Below are positions 37,711 to 50,220 of a stretch of DNA of 64,000 nt, in pieces. The DNA comes from Oxyruncus cristatus (lineage: Eukaryota; Chordata; Aves; Passeriformes; Cotingidae): positions 3,336,994 through 3,400,993 of the forward strand of contig VXAY01005956.1 in NCBI GenBank assembly GCA_013399855.1. The letters run 5' to 3'. Every line of letters starts with the position of its first letter. Within the stretch, counting starts at the first letter, position 1. Under the pieces are notes generated by a model, which had not been told where the DNA came from, ran no database searches, and worked only from the letters and a program-made list of their open reading frames with translations. The position numbers and the translations under genes were made by a program.

Positions 37711-37749
37711 CCTGAGTAATTACTTCTACTCAGAAGCAAATTACTCAGG
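37711..37749. other. Two-tier hairpin, 11 bp plus 5 bp stem
   Basis: CCTGAGTAATT (37711-37721) pairs perfectly with AATTACTCAGG (37739-37749). After a 1-versus-2 base internal bulge, CTTCT (37723-37727) pairs with AGAAG (37732-37736) around a 4-base loop, ACTC. The 39-base structure is shorter than a microRNA precursor. A cruciform, a dimer binding site or a remnant of a small inverted-repeat element are alternatives. Confidence 0.65.
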
Positions 37750-40400
37750 CAGTTCCCCAGTTTAAACACTCAGAGCAAAAAACAACAACAAAAAAAAAGG
37801 ATGCTAGGACTTGTTTTTATAATTGGGCTGGTTTTGAGTGTGTGACTAAGTAACTAAATAAATAACTGCTGCAATCAAGAAAACAGGATCCATGCTGCAT
37901 GCGTGCAACTATCACATCCCTTTCAACTGCATTTTACTGTATTTTTGTCAATATCTCACGCTGTAATTCAAAAATCATATCCTTCACTAGTAGAACCATA
38001 AAGCTTTTCAGTTATACCAGTGCTACAGGTTGGCAGAGTGTCATTGAAGTTAACAATACCCAAGAAATATCTCTCACAGTACACCGAGGCAAAAAAATAT
38101 CTGAGTAAGAAATACTAGATAGCAGTAAGTAAATTATTTGCTTAAAAAATGTGCAGTATTTCTTTTGAAGAGAAGTAATAGGTGAGTGAAACTTCTTGAG
38201 AAAAGACTCAGGAATGTGCCCTTGTCTGTTTATTGAAGCTGGAATGATATCAATAGATATGTTGAATCTTGCCTTTGGGGACAAGTCTCCATGAGCGGGT
38301 AATAGCTGTGATTGCTTCCCAAAGGATCTTGAACTGATCATACCCAATTCAGGAAAGGACGACCCCAAGACAGAACTGATTTGAGAGTGATTAAGGTGTC
38401 CTGGCTGTAGGACACTGGTACAAAAGCTGAAAATGGGCAGAGGAGGTGAGGCACTGAAAAGATCCCAGTCTCAACTTTCCACACCTCAGAGCAAGGAGTT
38501 ACTGGGGCAAAGCTGATCATAAAGCACATGGCAGGGCTGATCCTGTTGTTCTGGGCATACAGAGCTTTTATCACTAACTGCTAGACATGGTTGCAAAAGT
38601 TGGCTGTCTTGTTGTAAGATGCATGGTGGAAGTTTGCTGTTTTAAATGCTGTCTGTGACATTTAACCAGTTTCCAGGTATTGCACCGTGTCTGACTGTTA
38701 CCTAGAGGACCAGTGGGTTTATTAGCTAAAAATGCTGCATGAGGGGGCAGTCTGAAGCCAGCATGGTCTGCAGGGGCTCAGCATTTCTTTACACACACAA
38801 CTTCTACTAATGACACGTATCCCTGCTGCCAGGCACTGCCAGAGCCACAGCCGGGTGGTATTTGGAGTTAGTTCACAAACAAGGGCCAACTTCAGATGCA
38901 TAGTTCTGGTACCTGGTCTCTTTGGGAGAAAGTTCTCTCATTCTTCCCTTTCAGCCTTTCTGCTTTTCCCCTTTGGTCCTTCTTCTCTTTTCCCAGCCTC
39001 CACCCAGCAAGATTAGTCAGACACCATACTAGGTGCATTTTACAGTGTCACAAAGGCACCCCAAGATCATTGAGCTCATTATTTGCCTGCCTCAGGAAAT
39101 CCTAAGCTATCCCAAAGCTGCTAGAACACTCTGACTCTAACCACCTGCAGGATGCCATGACAAGCCCCATGCTTAAGGCTCTCTGACCTCTGAGGGAATC
39201 CTATTCGGCCTCCTTAGTTTGGTTGGTTGGTTCAAACTACAACCACCGTCAGACGTGTGAGAGTAGCCAAGTGGTTTGGAATCAAAGAGCCCCAAAAGAC
39301 TGTTTATAGCATTATTAGCTACTGCTGAGAAGCTGAGTGATAGTGCCCACATATTTATAGTTTAATGAAGAAACAGATCTTCTCGGCAACCGGAGCTGGC
39401 AGGAGCTTCACAGAACATGTGAAGTCCCACTGATGGAGACGGGTCACATATAGATGAAGTAAGTGATAAAGCAAATAGCTGCAAAATGTATGTGAGGGCC
39501 CCATACGCCCACATCTGAAATACCACCCTGCATGTGAAGTGGTTCATGATCTCCCGTGATGCTCAAGGAAGTCAAAACGCATGGAAACGTGATTTATTTT
39601 AAACCACAACAACCAAAGGAGAGCTCTCACAGAAGGGGAAGCATTTGTGGTTTCAAGCAAATCTGCTCCAGTATTTGTGCTATTTACAGGACCCCGTGTG
39701 TGCACAGTGAAAAACTAAATAATTTCCAAAGTCACTTTGCATGGCACCATGTGTAAACCAGGGCAGTTCAGATGCCTTTACACAATCTGCTCTTTAGTGC
39801 TCTCCATTACCTTTTGTCTCTGTTACTATTTGGACAGGCTGGTACATGAATGTCACCCTTGATCTCAGAATCCATTCCATTCCTACCCTCCTTAGTTCTC
39901 TTTGTCCTAATACTCAGTTTCTTTCACCAGCACAATTACACACCTATTTTCAACAATTCCCAAGACAAAGAACTCTTGAGTTACAGGTGGGGAGGGTACT
40001 GCAAGAGAGATTATAAGGTGAGTTCTGCAATACTTCCATACAGCAAAAAGGTCACAGAAATGTTCTGAATACTTGCCAGGATACACAGCTACAGGAAGTT
40101 ATAACTGTTCAGACAAAATGCAGCACAAGTTACAATGGGAACATTCTCCAAGCCCCTCAAAATCGTTGCATGCTACATAATAATGCATCTTATAAGGGTA
40201 ATAATTAGATGCTTTCCTGTTAGGCAAAAGTCCCGAATTCTTGTCAAATACATGTATGTTTAGAAAAAACACATGAGGCTCCTCTAGGGAAAGTGTTAAA
40301 AAAATAGTTTGTTCTGATGATTAGAAAAAGAGGACAAAAGAAGACCCAGGGTGAAATTCAAGTCTTTTTCTCTGGGCATAACCTTACCAATCTTGGTTTT
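37750..40400. other. Non-coding, no recognisable element
   Basis: Short frames on both strands. A short (GGTT)n run is near 39218-39232. No known repeat, exon or RNA gene is recognised. Confidence 0.5.
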
Positions 40401-42470
40401 TTTCTCCACAGCAGTGGGAGCCCTTAGTACAGCTTCTTTCAGTCGTGCCCAGACACAACAATTCAACAGTTTGTGCCCTACATGGGCCTAGATCAGGTCA
40501 GCAGTTCAGCTCACCAGGTGTACAACCCTCAAGCAGTAAAATGCTTACTTAGGCAGCTTCCCAGTAAAGCTGCTATTTATTAATCAGATCCTGCGTGTGT
40601 TACTTTGATGTTTGGGTAAAATCACATTCTGTGACTTCCACAACTGGGGAAGGGAATATTCTTTAATTATACAACATAAAAACGAAAACAGGAAGGATGA
40701 AATTCTCTAGCCTTGGCCATAAGCCAAAATTCAACTGGATTAGGCCTTGAGACAGCTCAACTGATCACACCCTGCTTGCAGTAGGGGGATATACCAGAGA
40801 CTCCCAGAGGTCCTGTCTGATATAAACTACTTCATAAGTGTTTAAGATTCTGAGAGCTTGGACTTTATTGATTCTGGGTTTAAATCCAAGTATGCCATAA
40901 ACTTACATGGCATAGTTTCTCACTCCACATAGCAAAGCAGAGCTTTCCATCACCAGCATTCACTGCCTTCCTCTCCTCCATGCAAAGCCAGCTCCTGGGC
41001 CAGCCCATATAGTCTGATTGCACTACCTGCTTCCTACCCTAGAGCTCAGGAGCTGAAAAGTTAAGATGACCAAGTATCCCAAGTTTATGAATCATCAGAG
41101 CCTTGAGTGAGAAGTGCCTGGCAGCTGCAATTTCCCACCAACTCCATTAAAAAAAAAAATTACATCACTTCAAATTTTTTTCCCAAGTTGCAAAGAGAGA
41201 AAATGAGAAAACACTATGGACAAAGAACAACAACAAAAATATCATCCTCCAGTGCTAAAGCAATTAGCTCACAGCTCTCTGTGGTTACATGAGAATTACT
41301 GCAACTGAGGTGAAACCGGATTTCTTTGTGGAGGTGCCAGTGCTCTCAGCTCGAGCATGGAACATCTCTTGCTGGCTTAGCAGGGCTTCCTCCTCCCCCG
41401 TGGCTGCACCTGCCCTGGTCCAGCACACAACATACCTGCTTGCCCTTCTGCACCTTTCTGCTGCCTGATTACCACAGTTTCTCCTTCAAACTGTCTGTTT
41501 CTGCTGCAGCCTTCCGAAGATGACAGGTAAAATTAATGCATCATATACAAAATATTCGATGTACAATCACCTCATTAGATTCTTCACTGATATTTTTTCC
41601 ATAAGCGTGGTGTAAAACCAGATGATGATCTGGCAAAGCTGACAAGTGGAGACCCTCTATGGCAGCACCCCCCTTTCCTAGTCTTGGCCATACAAACTCC
41701 TCCTTGGAACCCTTCCCACGTGCCCTGAAGCCACAGCAGCCTGTCACCCTCACCCCTCTGGAATTGAGCATTGGCAGCTGGGTGAATGCGTGAGTTTGGC
41801 CCGCAGTAAAATGAAAAGAGAGTTAAAGCTGCATTTAAAAAACAGCAACATTTACCAGAGGCTAAGGGCTCATATACCGTTACCACAGCTCAGGTGATCT
41901 GTAAAACTAACCATGAACCTGAAACTTCATCTATTTACATTGCAGTGATGATACCCATCTGTCCAAAATCCCCTGGAATCAATGCAAACTCTCTCTGCAT
42001 TCAGTGCCTTATGTTTCCTGCTACAGCCACATTATTTACTTTGATTGATGATCACTTTGTGTACTATTAGCTGAGCAAGCAAAGAGTGATGCCGAGCATC
42101 TGAAATAAGACCAGGGAGATATTAAAGCCTATAGCACAATCAAATGGCCTTGCAGCTCTCTGCCCTCTCCTCTCCAGCTCCTTTTTAACCAGCTATGAAC
42201 TACAGGATATATTACCTAAGAACTGTCCGAAAGATCCCATCTTCCTATTGAAATAATATTTAGAGCTCTACTGGGTTGTTATGAACAACCATCCCTAGCT
42301 TTTGAATTTCTCTCAAGACTACAAAGCTGGCAGCACTGGAGAAGTTAGCCAGAATGAGCATTTAGTTTACTGAACAGCACACCACAGATAAATCGTCATC
42401 TATTGCTTGGGAAGTCTCCAATGAAAATGATGGGCTAAATGTTCCTACAGTACCAAGAAGAAAAGGCCTA
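40401..42470. other. Non-coding, mixed composition
   Basis: A pyrimidine tract ending CCACAG near 40411 resembles a splice acceptor but is unsupported. The 41320-41790 patch is GC-richer with opposing open frames. A TGATTGAT PBX-HOX type octamer lies at 42042-42049, followed by GATCAC. Confidence 0.5.
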
Positions 42471-42476
42471 AAAATG

Positions 42477-42520
42477 AAAAAAAAAAAAAAAAAAGTAGGA
42501 AAAAAGTAGGAAATTCTAGT
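42477..42520. repeat. A18 run plus GTAGGAAA repeats
   Basis: An A18 run (42477-42494) is followed by two near-tandem GTAGGAAAAAA/GTAGGAAA units. It is low-complexity DNA. Confidence 0.8.
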
Positions 42521-45420
42521 ACTACCTACATATATCTAGTTTAAGTCACAGATATAAGGGTTTGGTGTGATAATTCATGGAAGTTTAAGGGTCAGGACCC
42601 CATAGTCCTTGAAGTAATGTGGCTGAGAGTCTTTAACAGCTAAAGTAAAGTGAAGACTAAGTGAGCTTGTCTTCCCCTCAGTTTATTTCAATATAATATG
42701 CAATGATTATTTCCTTCCTATGCCCACAATATAAAAACTATCAGAAAACATCTTTCTGTAGCAGACTTTTCATCAGAAAGTTTGTCAGCAAAAAGATGAA
42801 GAATATTTCTCCCCCAATATAATACAACAGATATTTATGAAATGTGACAGATTAATCAAGCAATTGGGGTTTTTTTCTGGAGAAAAAAAATAACTGTGTG
42901 ATGAAAGCTTGGTCTTTAGTCAGAACCAGGATTGGACTTGCAGCTTTGCTTGGCCACAGTCTGAGCTATTTCCTTCCCCACACAAATTAGATGACTTTGC
43001 CCAATGAAGCTTTCTCATGGTTTGGAGTTTTAGGCAAGTTCCCCATCTATTTCTCACTAGAGCACTTACAGATGTGAGAGGTTAACTGTTTTTTTGCCAC
43101 CAAGGAAGAGAGGGGTGTAGTAGAGTTCAAGCTTTTCCAACCCCTATCAAGAAAATCTGCCAAAACCTTGCTGCAGATATCACATTGCTGGCTCCTGGTA
43201 TGACCAGCACATGAAGTGCTGGGAAAAACCAAACCCAAGAAACAAACCCAACAATTAAATGAACAACAACACAAAGACAAGATGCTCACAACCATTTTCC
43301 ACTCTCAGTAATTTGCTGCAGTTTCAGGAGCCTGAAAGTTCAGGGTCACAAGCAGGTGCTATCCAAAGCCACCTTTGAGGGGGAAACACGGAGGCTACAG
43401 CTTTGATTTATGACTACTTTGGATCAGTTTTAAAAGTCTCTATACAAAAAAACCCCAACAATTTGGTATTTCAGAGATGGATCTCAGCTTTTAAGATATC
43501 AGGATGATTTGTGAAGGACTACCACAACGCAGAGCCTACGGAGAAATGTACTTTGTTCACAACTGCTAAACTTGGCTCACAGTTTGGGCAAAAATAACCC
43601 TATTTAAAAAACTGTCAGAATATATGGATCAGAAATCTTTCAGTTTTTAGAGCCTAGCATTTTGTTAAGGTGAAGAACTCTCAATGTTCTATTTTAAGCT
43701 TCTAGAAAAGCAAGCTCTGGAATTCTTAATAAATATCATCCTTTGATTCACAAGGAAAGTATTCTCCTTTTATCCCCCTGTAATTCACAAAGAGGAAGGC
43801 ATTTAGAGTATTTTCTTCCAAAATAGCATTCCCTTGGTTATCTAGATCAGAGGTCTGCCTACAGAAGTGATAATGAAACTGCAGAACTATTTCAGTACAA
43901 GCTCAGCTCCAGTAAATTACATGGCTACTTTAAATAGACGTTATTCATCAAACTGAAGTTCTCAATCATATTTTAGAATAACACCATATTCCTAGAATAT
44001 TTTATCCACTAGTTGTATGTTAAACTTGCAGTTTAAGTCAATATCTGAAAAAAAAAAAATGTTGCAAGACTCCATTATTCTTGTACAAAGCAAAGTGCAG
44101 AAGATGAAGTACCTGGAAAGCAATATGCTGATAATAAAGATAAGAACAGAGGACATTCTGCTTATTTATTTTGAGTTTGGGTTTTATCTTTTTGGCTCAT
44201 ACATCTCTTGAGTGCCCTTACATGTAGATTGTTCCAGGAGCTGTTCCCATCCTGGGGAAAAACTCTGGCCCTTGGGAAGGGGATTGGTGCTGGTGCCTCC
44301 AGCTCTTCACTTTGCAAAAAGTAGCATTTCTAAAGGGGAGATATTGCTGGTGCTGCTCCTTTTCCAAGAACAAACTATATGAAATTCTAGAGAAAAGAAG
44401 CAAATCCTCATGCAAATTTTAACAATTGCCTTTAAACCACATTCAAAAACCAACTGTCTTAAAGGTTTAGAGTGGCAGAACGGTTCAAGCCATGGAAGTC
44501 TGCGAGCAGACCAGGAGGCAGGTGTGAACAGGGCAGAGCTAAACACCAACAATTTCCAAGTGCAAAAATAGAAAATACAAAGCCAAAAAGCATTTCATTG
44601 AAACGAAAAAGAGGGTGTTCTCAGTGAGCTTCACAAGTCATCATTCATCAGGGAGGTGATATTCACATCCAGAGCATACGGGGGTGGGATTGCTTTGTTT
44701 TGAGAATTATCATACTTCTTTTGGCAGCGGTCACACCACACAGGGCTTGAAACTTTTGATGCTTCTGTTTGACAGAAAGGCTTCAGTACTGCCTACTGCC
44801 TTCCTTCCTGCAAAAATCTTATGAGATCAGCTGTCGCCTTTTCTCCACCTCTTTTACACCACATGCATTCATGGTCTGTATGTGGCTCTCCAAAGTTCCT
44901 GTAAATGTGCTAAAAACAGTAACTTAAGACACATGGATGGCTTTTAAAAATAATTTATTCAAAGCTAAACACCAGAGAAAATCTAAGGTCACGTAGGTTT
45001 AAGTCATAATTAGCAATGGATATTTTGTTACTGAATTTAGCTTTTTTTTTTTTTCCCCTGCAAAAAAAATGTAGGAGTAAAAAGGAGTCAAATTCAGCAT
45101 TACTTATTAATTTCTTTGTGAGATATTTGATATGATGGTATTTTCAAACCTTAGGTGAAAATATGCAGCATACAAACTTTTAGGCATGCATTGCTGTCAT
45201 GGTTGTGTTACCAATGAAATGCAACACCAATCACCAAAATAAAGCACCCCTTCCCAACAATAATTAAATATATGTGCTGAATTCCCATTCACAAAATACT
45301 GGAAAGTAAGTTGGTTTTACATAAATGTTCCTGCTACAAAAAATACATATCCCTAGGCAGCAAATTATTCTAAAATAGGTTTTCATTTAATATTCCAAGC
45401 CAAACAGCAGTACTTTAGAC
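42521..45420. other. Non-coding, largely AT-rich
   Basis: A T13 run lies at 45042-45054 and an A10-A11 run near 44049. The 44218-44552 patch is open on the minus strand in two frames but resembles nothing. No exon or repeat family is recognised. Confidence 0.5.
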
Positions 45421-46260
45421 ATGTATTGTCAATATACATATCAAAAGCCTGTGCTTGCCGAGTGCTTGAGAGCAATAAAGAGTTTTCAAAACAGACAGAT
45501 TATAATTACCAGGCTGCTGATTTGCTTCATCTAGTAAAAGTCGGTGGGAAAAGACACTGCTCTGGAGAACACGGGCAGTTCAGTTTTGCTCAGCTTCTGG
45601 AGGCTCGTGCTCATAGCTCTGGCAGGGCTTCCCCGCTGCCTCCAAATGGGGAAACACAGGCATCCCTTTCCCATGGCTCCTGGACAGCCGGCAGCCAAGG
45701 AATTCCTGCTCCAGCTGTGTGTGGACTAGAAAGCCCAGAATTTAACCAGGCCACCATGTCTGTGGGTGGGATTCATACGACCAACTGCAGAGGCCTTTAA
45801 AATTGATCAGGGAAGAGACAGGTGGGCAAGAGCCACCCCTGGCTCCCTGTGGCACCAGACAACTCGCACTCGACCCATCCCCTCTTCCCTCTGCTGACAT
45901 CCTCTGAACTGTCAGCCACAAAGTCACAGGATCCAACTTACTCAAGGAGGTCTGTGGACTGGGATTTCTTAAACAAGCTTTTCTAAGCAATTCCAAATTC
46001 CAAGCTTTAAAAAAAAATATGGTGTGATCTGATTCAAACCAAAACCCAAGCGAAAGAAAGAAATCGGGCAGGGGAACCAAAGAAGCCCCTTCCCCCCAAA
46101 ACCGAAACCCAAACCAGAAAAACACAACCCCCAACCCTGCTATTTGGCCTACTTTTTGCTTATGCATCCTGCTTCAGACTCCCCATCCTGCAGAATAAAA
46201 CACTTCTACATCCTCAATCCAGACATCTGCACATCCAAGAACTATAAAATTCTTCACTGG
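45421..46260. other. GC-richer non-coding block
   Basis: Plus-strand frames (45426-45800) and a 141-codon minus-strand frame (46167-45742) overlap at their ends. Neither has recognisable domains. The minus-strand frame derives partly from an AAACCC/CCAAA-rich low-complexity stretch near 46040-46130. Confidence 0.5.
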
Positions 46261-46269
46261 TGCTCCACG

Positions 46270-46720
46270 ATCACACCTCGGCTATTATGAACATCCTAAT
46301 TTAATGTGATCTGACATTACTTTGTACTTCTGTTCTGCTCTGACTTGCTATGATGGATTTAGAAGGGTGTCTGCAAAAGCATTAATAAATTTATCTGCTT
46401 TTATGCAAACAAAACCAGCAGACTTGCTTTTTGATGCACTGCAATTAAATTCAACGTGATCATAAGAATATGTTAACATAGTAAAATCTCTGATGAATAA
46501 TTCAGGTTGTAAGGAGTGAAACACTGAAGGAGACATTTTCAAATGGCTGTGTTGACAGGCTCTGATGTCCAATATGTTCAGTGCAATAGAGAATGAGTTG
46601 GAAAGCCCATAAATGTAATATTTCTAGTTCATTTACTTCTCAATAATAATAAAGGGCATCATGTACTCATTTTCAATTCCATACTGGAGAGACTGGAACA
46701 CTTATACTAGAAATGAAAAG
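46270..46720. promoter_or_regulatory. AT-rich CNE-like stretch
   Basis: AT-rich and CpG-poor, with ATTAATAAAT, AATTAAATT and GTTAAC-type motifs, and without interspersed repeats. It runs directly into the CRE/AP-1/E-box grouping, so the two may form one regulatory unit. Confidence 0.25.
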
Positions 46721-46730
46721 TGCATCACAA

Positions 46731-46762
46731 TGACGTCAATACCCAGATGTAGGAATGAGTCA
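46731..46762. promoter_or_regulatory. Perfect CRE and AP-1 sites 18 bp apart
   Basis: TGACGTCA at 46731-46738 is the full palindromic cAMP-response element bound by CREB/ATF dimers. TGAGTCA at 46756-46762 is the perfect AP-1 heptamer. The CRE contains the CpG that is usually lost from neutral vertebrate DNA. Sites are seen directly; function is inferred. Confidence 0.4.
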
Positions 46763-46840
46763 GTCGTGTGCTTCTAACTGAGACAGCGTTGAGAGGAGCT
46801 AAGGAAAAATACCCCAGTATGACCACAATATTTACAATAA

Positions 46841-46876
46841 GAAGTCACATGTGAGTTAACGCCACATGTGACTTTT
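46841..46876. promoter_or_regulatory. Inverted pair of CACATGTG E-boxes forming a hairpin
   Basis: AAGTCACATGTG (46842-46853) and CACATGTGACTT (46863-46874) are perfect 12-bp reverse complements around a 9-base loop containing GTTAAC. A G-T and an A-T pair can extend the stem to 14. Each arm holds TCACATGTGA, an E-box with the flanking T that MITF/TFE and USF type bHLH-zip proteins favour. It may be a paired binding site, a cruciform or both. Confidence 0.45.
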
Positions 46877-48230
46877 CTCCTCTGCTGGCAAGTTCAGGTT
46901 GCTGTGAGATATGCTTTCTCTAGTGCCTTCATGTACGTGCTAGATGCTGGCCAGGCTGTCCATCCACCTGCAAACACCAGTTATCTGAGCCTTGTGTTTG
47001 TTTACACTCAGCCTCTTCATCCCTCCCAGGCTAAGATTTCATAAAGTCAAAACCAGCTTTTCTGGATCTCAAAGATTTTAAGTGTTGGCCCACTGGCTCT
47101 GATTTTGCAAACAGAGACCAAGGCAAACACGTCACAAACATGAACAGCAAAGCATTCGAGTTAAGTTTCTTCGTGCCAAACAAACCACTGAAAATCTTCT
47201 TGCCTCCCCCAAGATGATCAATAGTCAAGCTCAAGAAATCCTAGTCATCATTTTAAATAATTTATAATTTCTGTAATCACATACAGCTCTATTGAGCACA
47301 ATTAACCTCTACTGCTATATGTCTCAGAGGGAAAAAAATCCTTTCACTATTGTGCTTCTAATTAGTAAGCAGCAGATTTCTCTAATTGCTGGGGAAACAA
47401 AGCTCACCTGTCACAGTAACAACCCTGCAGGTCAGCAGCACAAGGGAAAACAGGCACAGACCTGAAACAGCACCACCTTGTCACCTAAGTGGGCACATCA
47501 CACACCCCTTTATCACCCGCCTCGAAGTTCTTTCTGGGGTAGGGACATCTCACAAGCTGCTGAAAGCCCAGACCTATCAACTCCCTTGTCTTCTCCAAGC
47601 TTGCTGACCCTTTCTCTGCAGTAACAAGCAAAGGAGAGCAGAGCTGTAAATCGAGGTGTGCATTGTCCAACTGCCCCAAGCACACATGGGCAGCTGCTCA
47701 GGCAATATAAACCTGTCCTCTGTGATCCAGGAAGACACGTCCTCTGGGCTACCCAGGACTCGAGGACCATCAGGCACGTGAGTGGGATGGTGTTACCCAT
47801 CCTAGCAAATAACCCTTTTTAAGGAGAAAACCAAGCTCCTTGCTCCTTCTCAGTACTGTGAACTTTTCCTGGTCAACCCACACTCATTCTGGTAATTTCT
47901 GACACACATGAGCTCCTTTCTATTTACAAACTCTAAGGCTGAGCCAAAGCTGGCTGGTAACATGGCAGCTGGTTTGCAAAGTTTCAGCTCTCCTTTGGCT
48001 CAAAGTCAAACGTATACAGAAAGTCACAAATCCCAAAGCTGAAGCACAGATCGATGGTTTCTAGATTCATGCAAGATGGAAGTCCCTAGAGACTGGATTC
48101 TCAAAGGCATTTTGCCCATCAGTGCAATATTAAGAGGTTAGCTGTTGGGACCCGAAAGCCCTGGAAGAATGTGAAGGGCTGGCTTGGCCACTGTCCACTT
48201 GAGTGCCCCATGAGAGACATTTTCAGACTG
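46877..48230. other. Non-coding, GC-richer 47.46-47.8 kb
   Basis: Three overlapping frames on opposite strands occupy 47386-47800, without family resemblance. No repeat or exon is recognised. Confidence 0.5.
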
Positions 48231-48239
48231 AACGTCTCA

Positions 48240-48600
48240 CACACAGAGTTGTCTTTCCAACAGTGCACTATTAAACTGCATCATGGCTGTAGTATAACAC
48301 TAACTAATTTAATGTTTTGACTGTAAAACCATAACTCTGACAAAGACATAAGATTTAAAATTACTTTTTGTATGATTTCAACAGGAGCTTATTATCTATA
48401 TGTCAGATGTAATCAACGACATTACCTCTTGGTATATCCCAGCGTACATGATTTCTTTGCATTAGTGTTCCATAATTACAGCTACATAAAATGAATAATC
48501 AAATTTACATTTTGGCGCTAGTTCATCACAGGTAACCAATCTATTCACAACTTCCACCCTGTTTGCTCTTTAACACATTTTTAAAAGCAGTCCAATGAAC
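48240..48600. promoter_or_regulatory. AT-rich CNE-like stretch
   Basis: Non-repetitive, AT-rich DNA with isolated CpGs (ATCAACGAC, CAGCGTACATG, TTTGGCGCTAG) embedded in homeodomain-type contexts such as ACTAATTTAATG and CATAATTACAG. CpGs kept within AT-rich, non-repetitive sequence are often a mark of constraint in vertebrates. Conservation itself cannot be seen here. Confidence 0.25.
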
Positions 48601-48639
48601 CGTAAACAAGCCAGTGAAGCATGGTCCTTCATAAAGATT

Positions 48640-48670
48640 TTTGTGTGTATATATGCACACATACACACCT
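48640..48670. repeat. TG/TA/CA dinucleotide tract
   Basis: An imperfect GTGTGTATATATGCACACATACACAC tract, partly self-complementary, probably an old mixed dinucleotide microsatellite. Confidence 0.75.
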
Positions 48671-50220
48671 CTCTACACTCCCACAGAGAACTGACCAGTG
48701 CTTTCTGTCTGCCCATTAACATGTTTTATGGAGTCAAAAAAATTCACATCAGGTGAAGTGATCGAACACTTGACAAGTGACAGAAAATAAGCCAGTTTCT
48801 ACTTCCTTTCAGCTTGTGTCATTCATTTTATTGGATTACAGTTATTAGAGGCTGGGGGAGGAAAGTGGGCAGGAGAAGGGGGATTAGGTTTAGTTGCTCA
48901 GTCGACGGTATAACTTACTCACTTTGGCACGTACTGCAATGCCTATTTTTGCGCAGCACATCGCTCCACTCTCCCCGAGATGTGCCTTCACCCACACACC
49001 ACTTGTGCACTGTACAAGTCACACTCCTTATGTAATGGCAGCGTTTTGGATCAGACACACAGGCTTGTGCCAGAGCATGTGAAAGGGGGAGCAGGCTTGC
49101 AGAAAGGAACCAGCTGCAGGCTGGGACACGGGGCAGGAGGAAAGGGCTGGGTGGCTCCCAGCTCGGGGGCTGCTGGTGGATTTGAAGGTCCCCAACACAA
49201 GCAAAAAGGAAAAGTATGGCTGATACAATCTTGGGAGCACAAATCAAAACCAGACAGTATGGTATGCAAGGATTTATGGCATGAAAATCTCTTTCACATT
49301 GTTCAAAATGGCCGGTGGAGTTTTTCAACCTTGTTTTTTTTCTTTTAGGGCCCTCTGCGACGATACCATATCATGCTATTAGTAATATACTGCTATAATT
49401 CTGTACTTTGGAGCCACTAATTTTTGCTCCCTACACATAAAGTTTAAAATTAAAGGGAATCTCTCCTTTTTCCTACAATTTCCTGGCTATAATTGTGGAG
49501 CATATATTTCAAACTTCAGTCAGTCGCATGTCTTGCTCCCTCACATTATTTAAAAAGGATCAATTTAGAAGAGAAATTAAAACTGCTTTTTAGTCATTTT
49601 TTTTTGCAAAACTATATGCTGTTATTGCTCATGTAAAAATTCTATTAGGAAGTCAAAACCAGTTTAATAAATCACTTCACATGGTAAAACTATGTTCTTG
49701 AGTATGTGTATACATTTCATAACCACACAATTTTTTTTTTTCTTTCTTGTGCATTGGTTAAAAAACACAATTACATCTCTTTTTCAGATTTTCATCAGTT
49801 GCATTCTAGTTCATACTCAAAATACATACTTGAAAGTATCTCTATTTGCCTTTATGCATTATTGGTTTAAGAGACAGAAGGAAAAAAAAAAAAACCTGTA
49901 TGTCAGTGTAGAAAAATGCAGAAATATATTAACCACAAATCTTACAAAAGAATGAAGAGACAGGGGGAAATGAAAAAACTCAGGGCCCCTGAGGCTGTAG
50001 GATGGCTGTTGTCCCATTCCTCCAGGACACAAATTGTGACCTGTTACCTTGCTCTGCTGCCTGCTCAGCAGCTCCACACCAGCTCAATGATTTCTCAGCT
50101 CAAGTCCATGGCATGACTTCTGAAGGATTTATGAAGAGCACATGAGATGTGTGATCATGTTGCCCACAATTCCTTTGCAAATTACTGCCAACCAGATTCA
50201 GCACTGAATACATTTCAGAG
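48671..50220. other. Non-coding, acceptor-like site and T-run
   Basis: A TTTTTTTTCTTTTAG tract ends near 49349 and resembles a splice acceptor. The next 250 bases are AT-rich and CNE-like but not open. A T11 run lies at 49731-49741 and an A12 run near 49881. Frames at 48814-49348 overlap on both strands and match nothing. Confidence 0.45.

Noticed and set aside
40851..40900. GATTCTGGGTTTAAATCC as a tRNA T-arm
   Set aside because: No acceptor stem, D-arm or anticodon arm can be built at the required spacing.
45742..46167. 141-codon minus-strand frame
   Set aside because: Partly translated from AAACCC/CCAAA-rich low complexity; no family resemblance.
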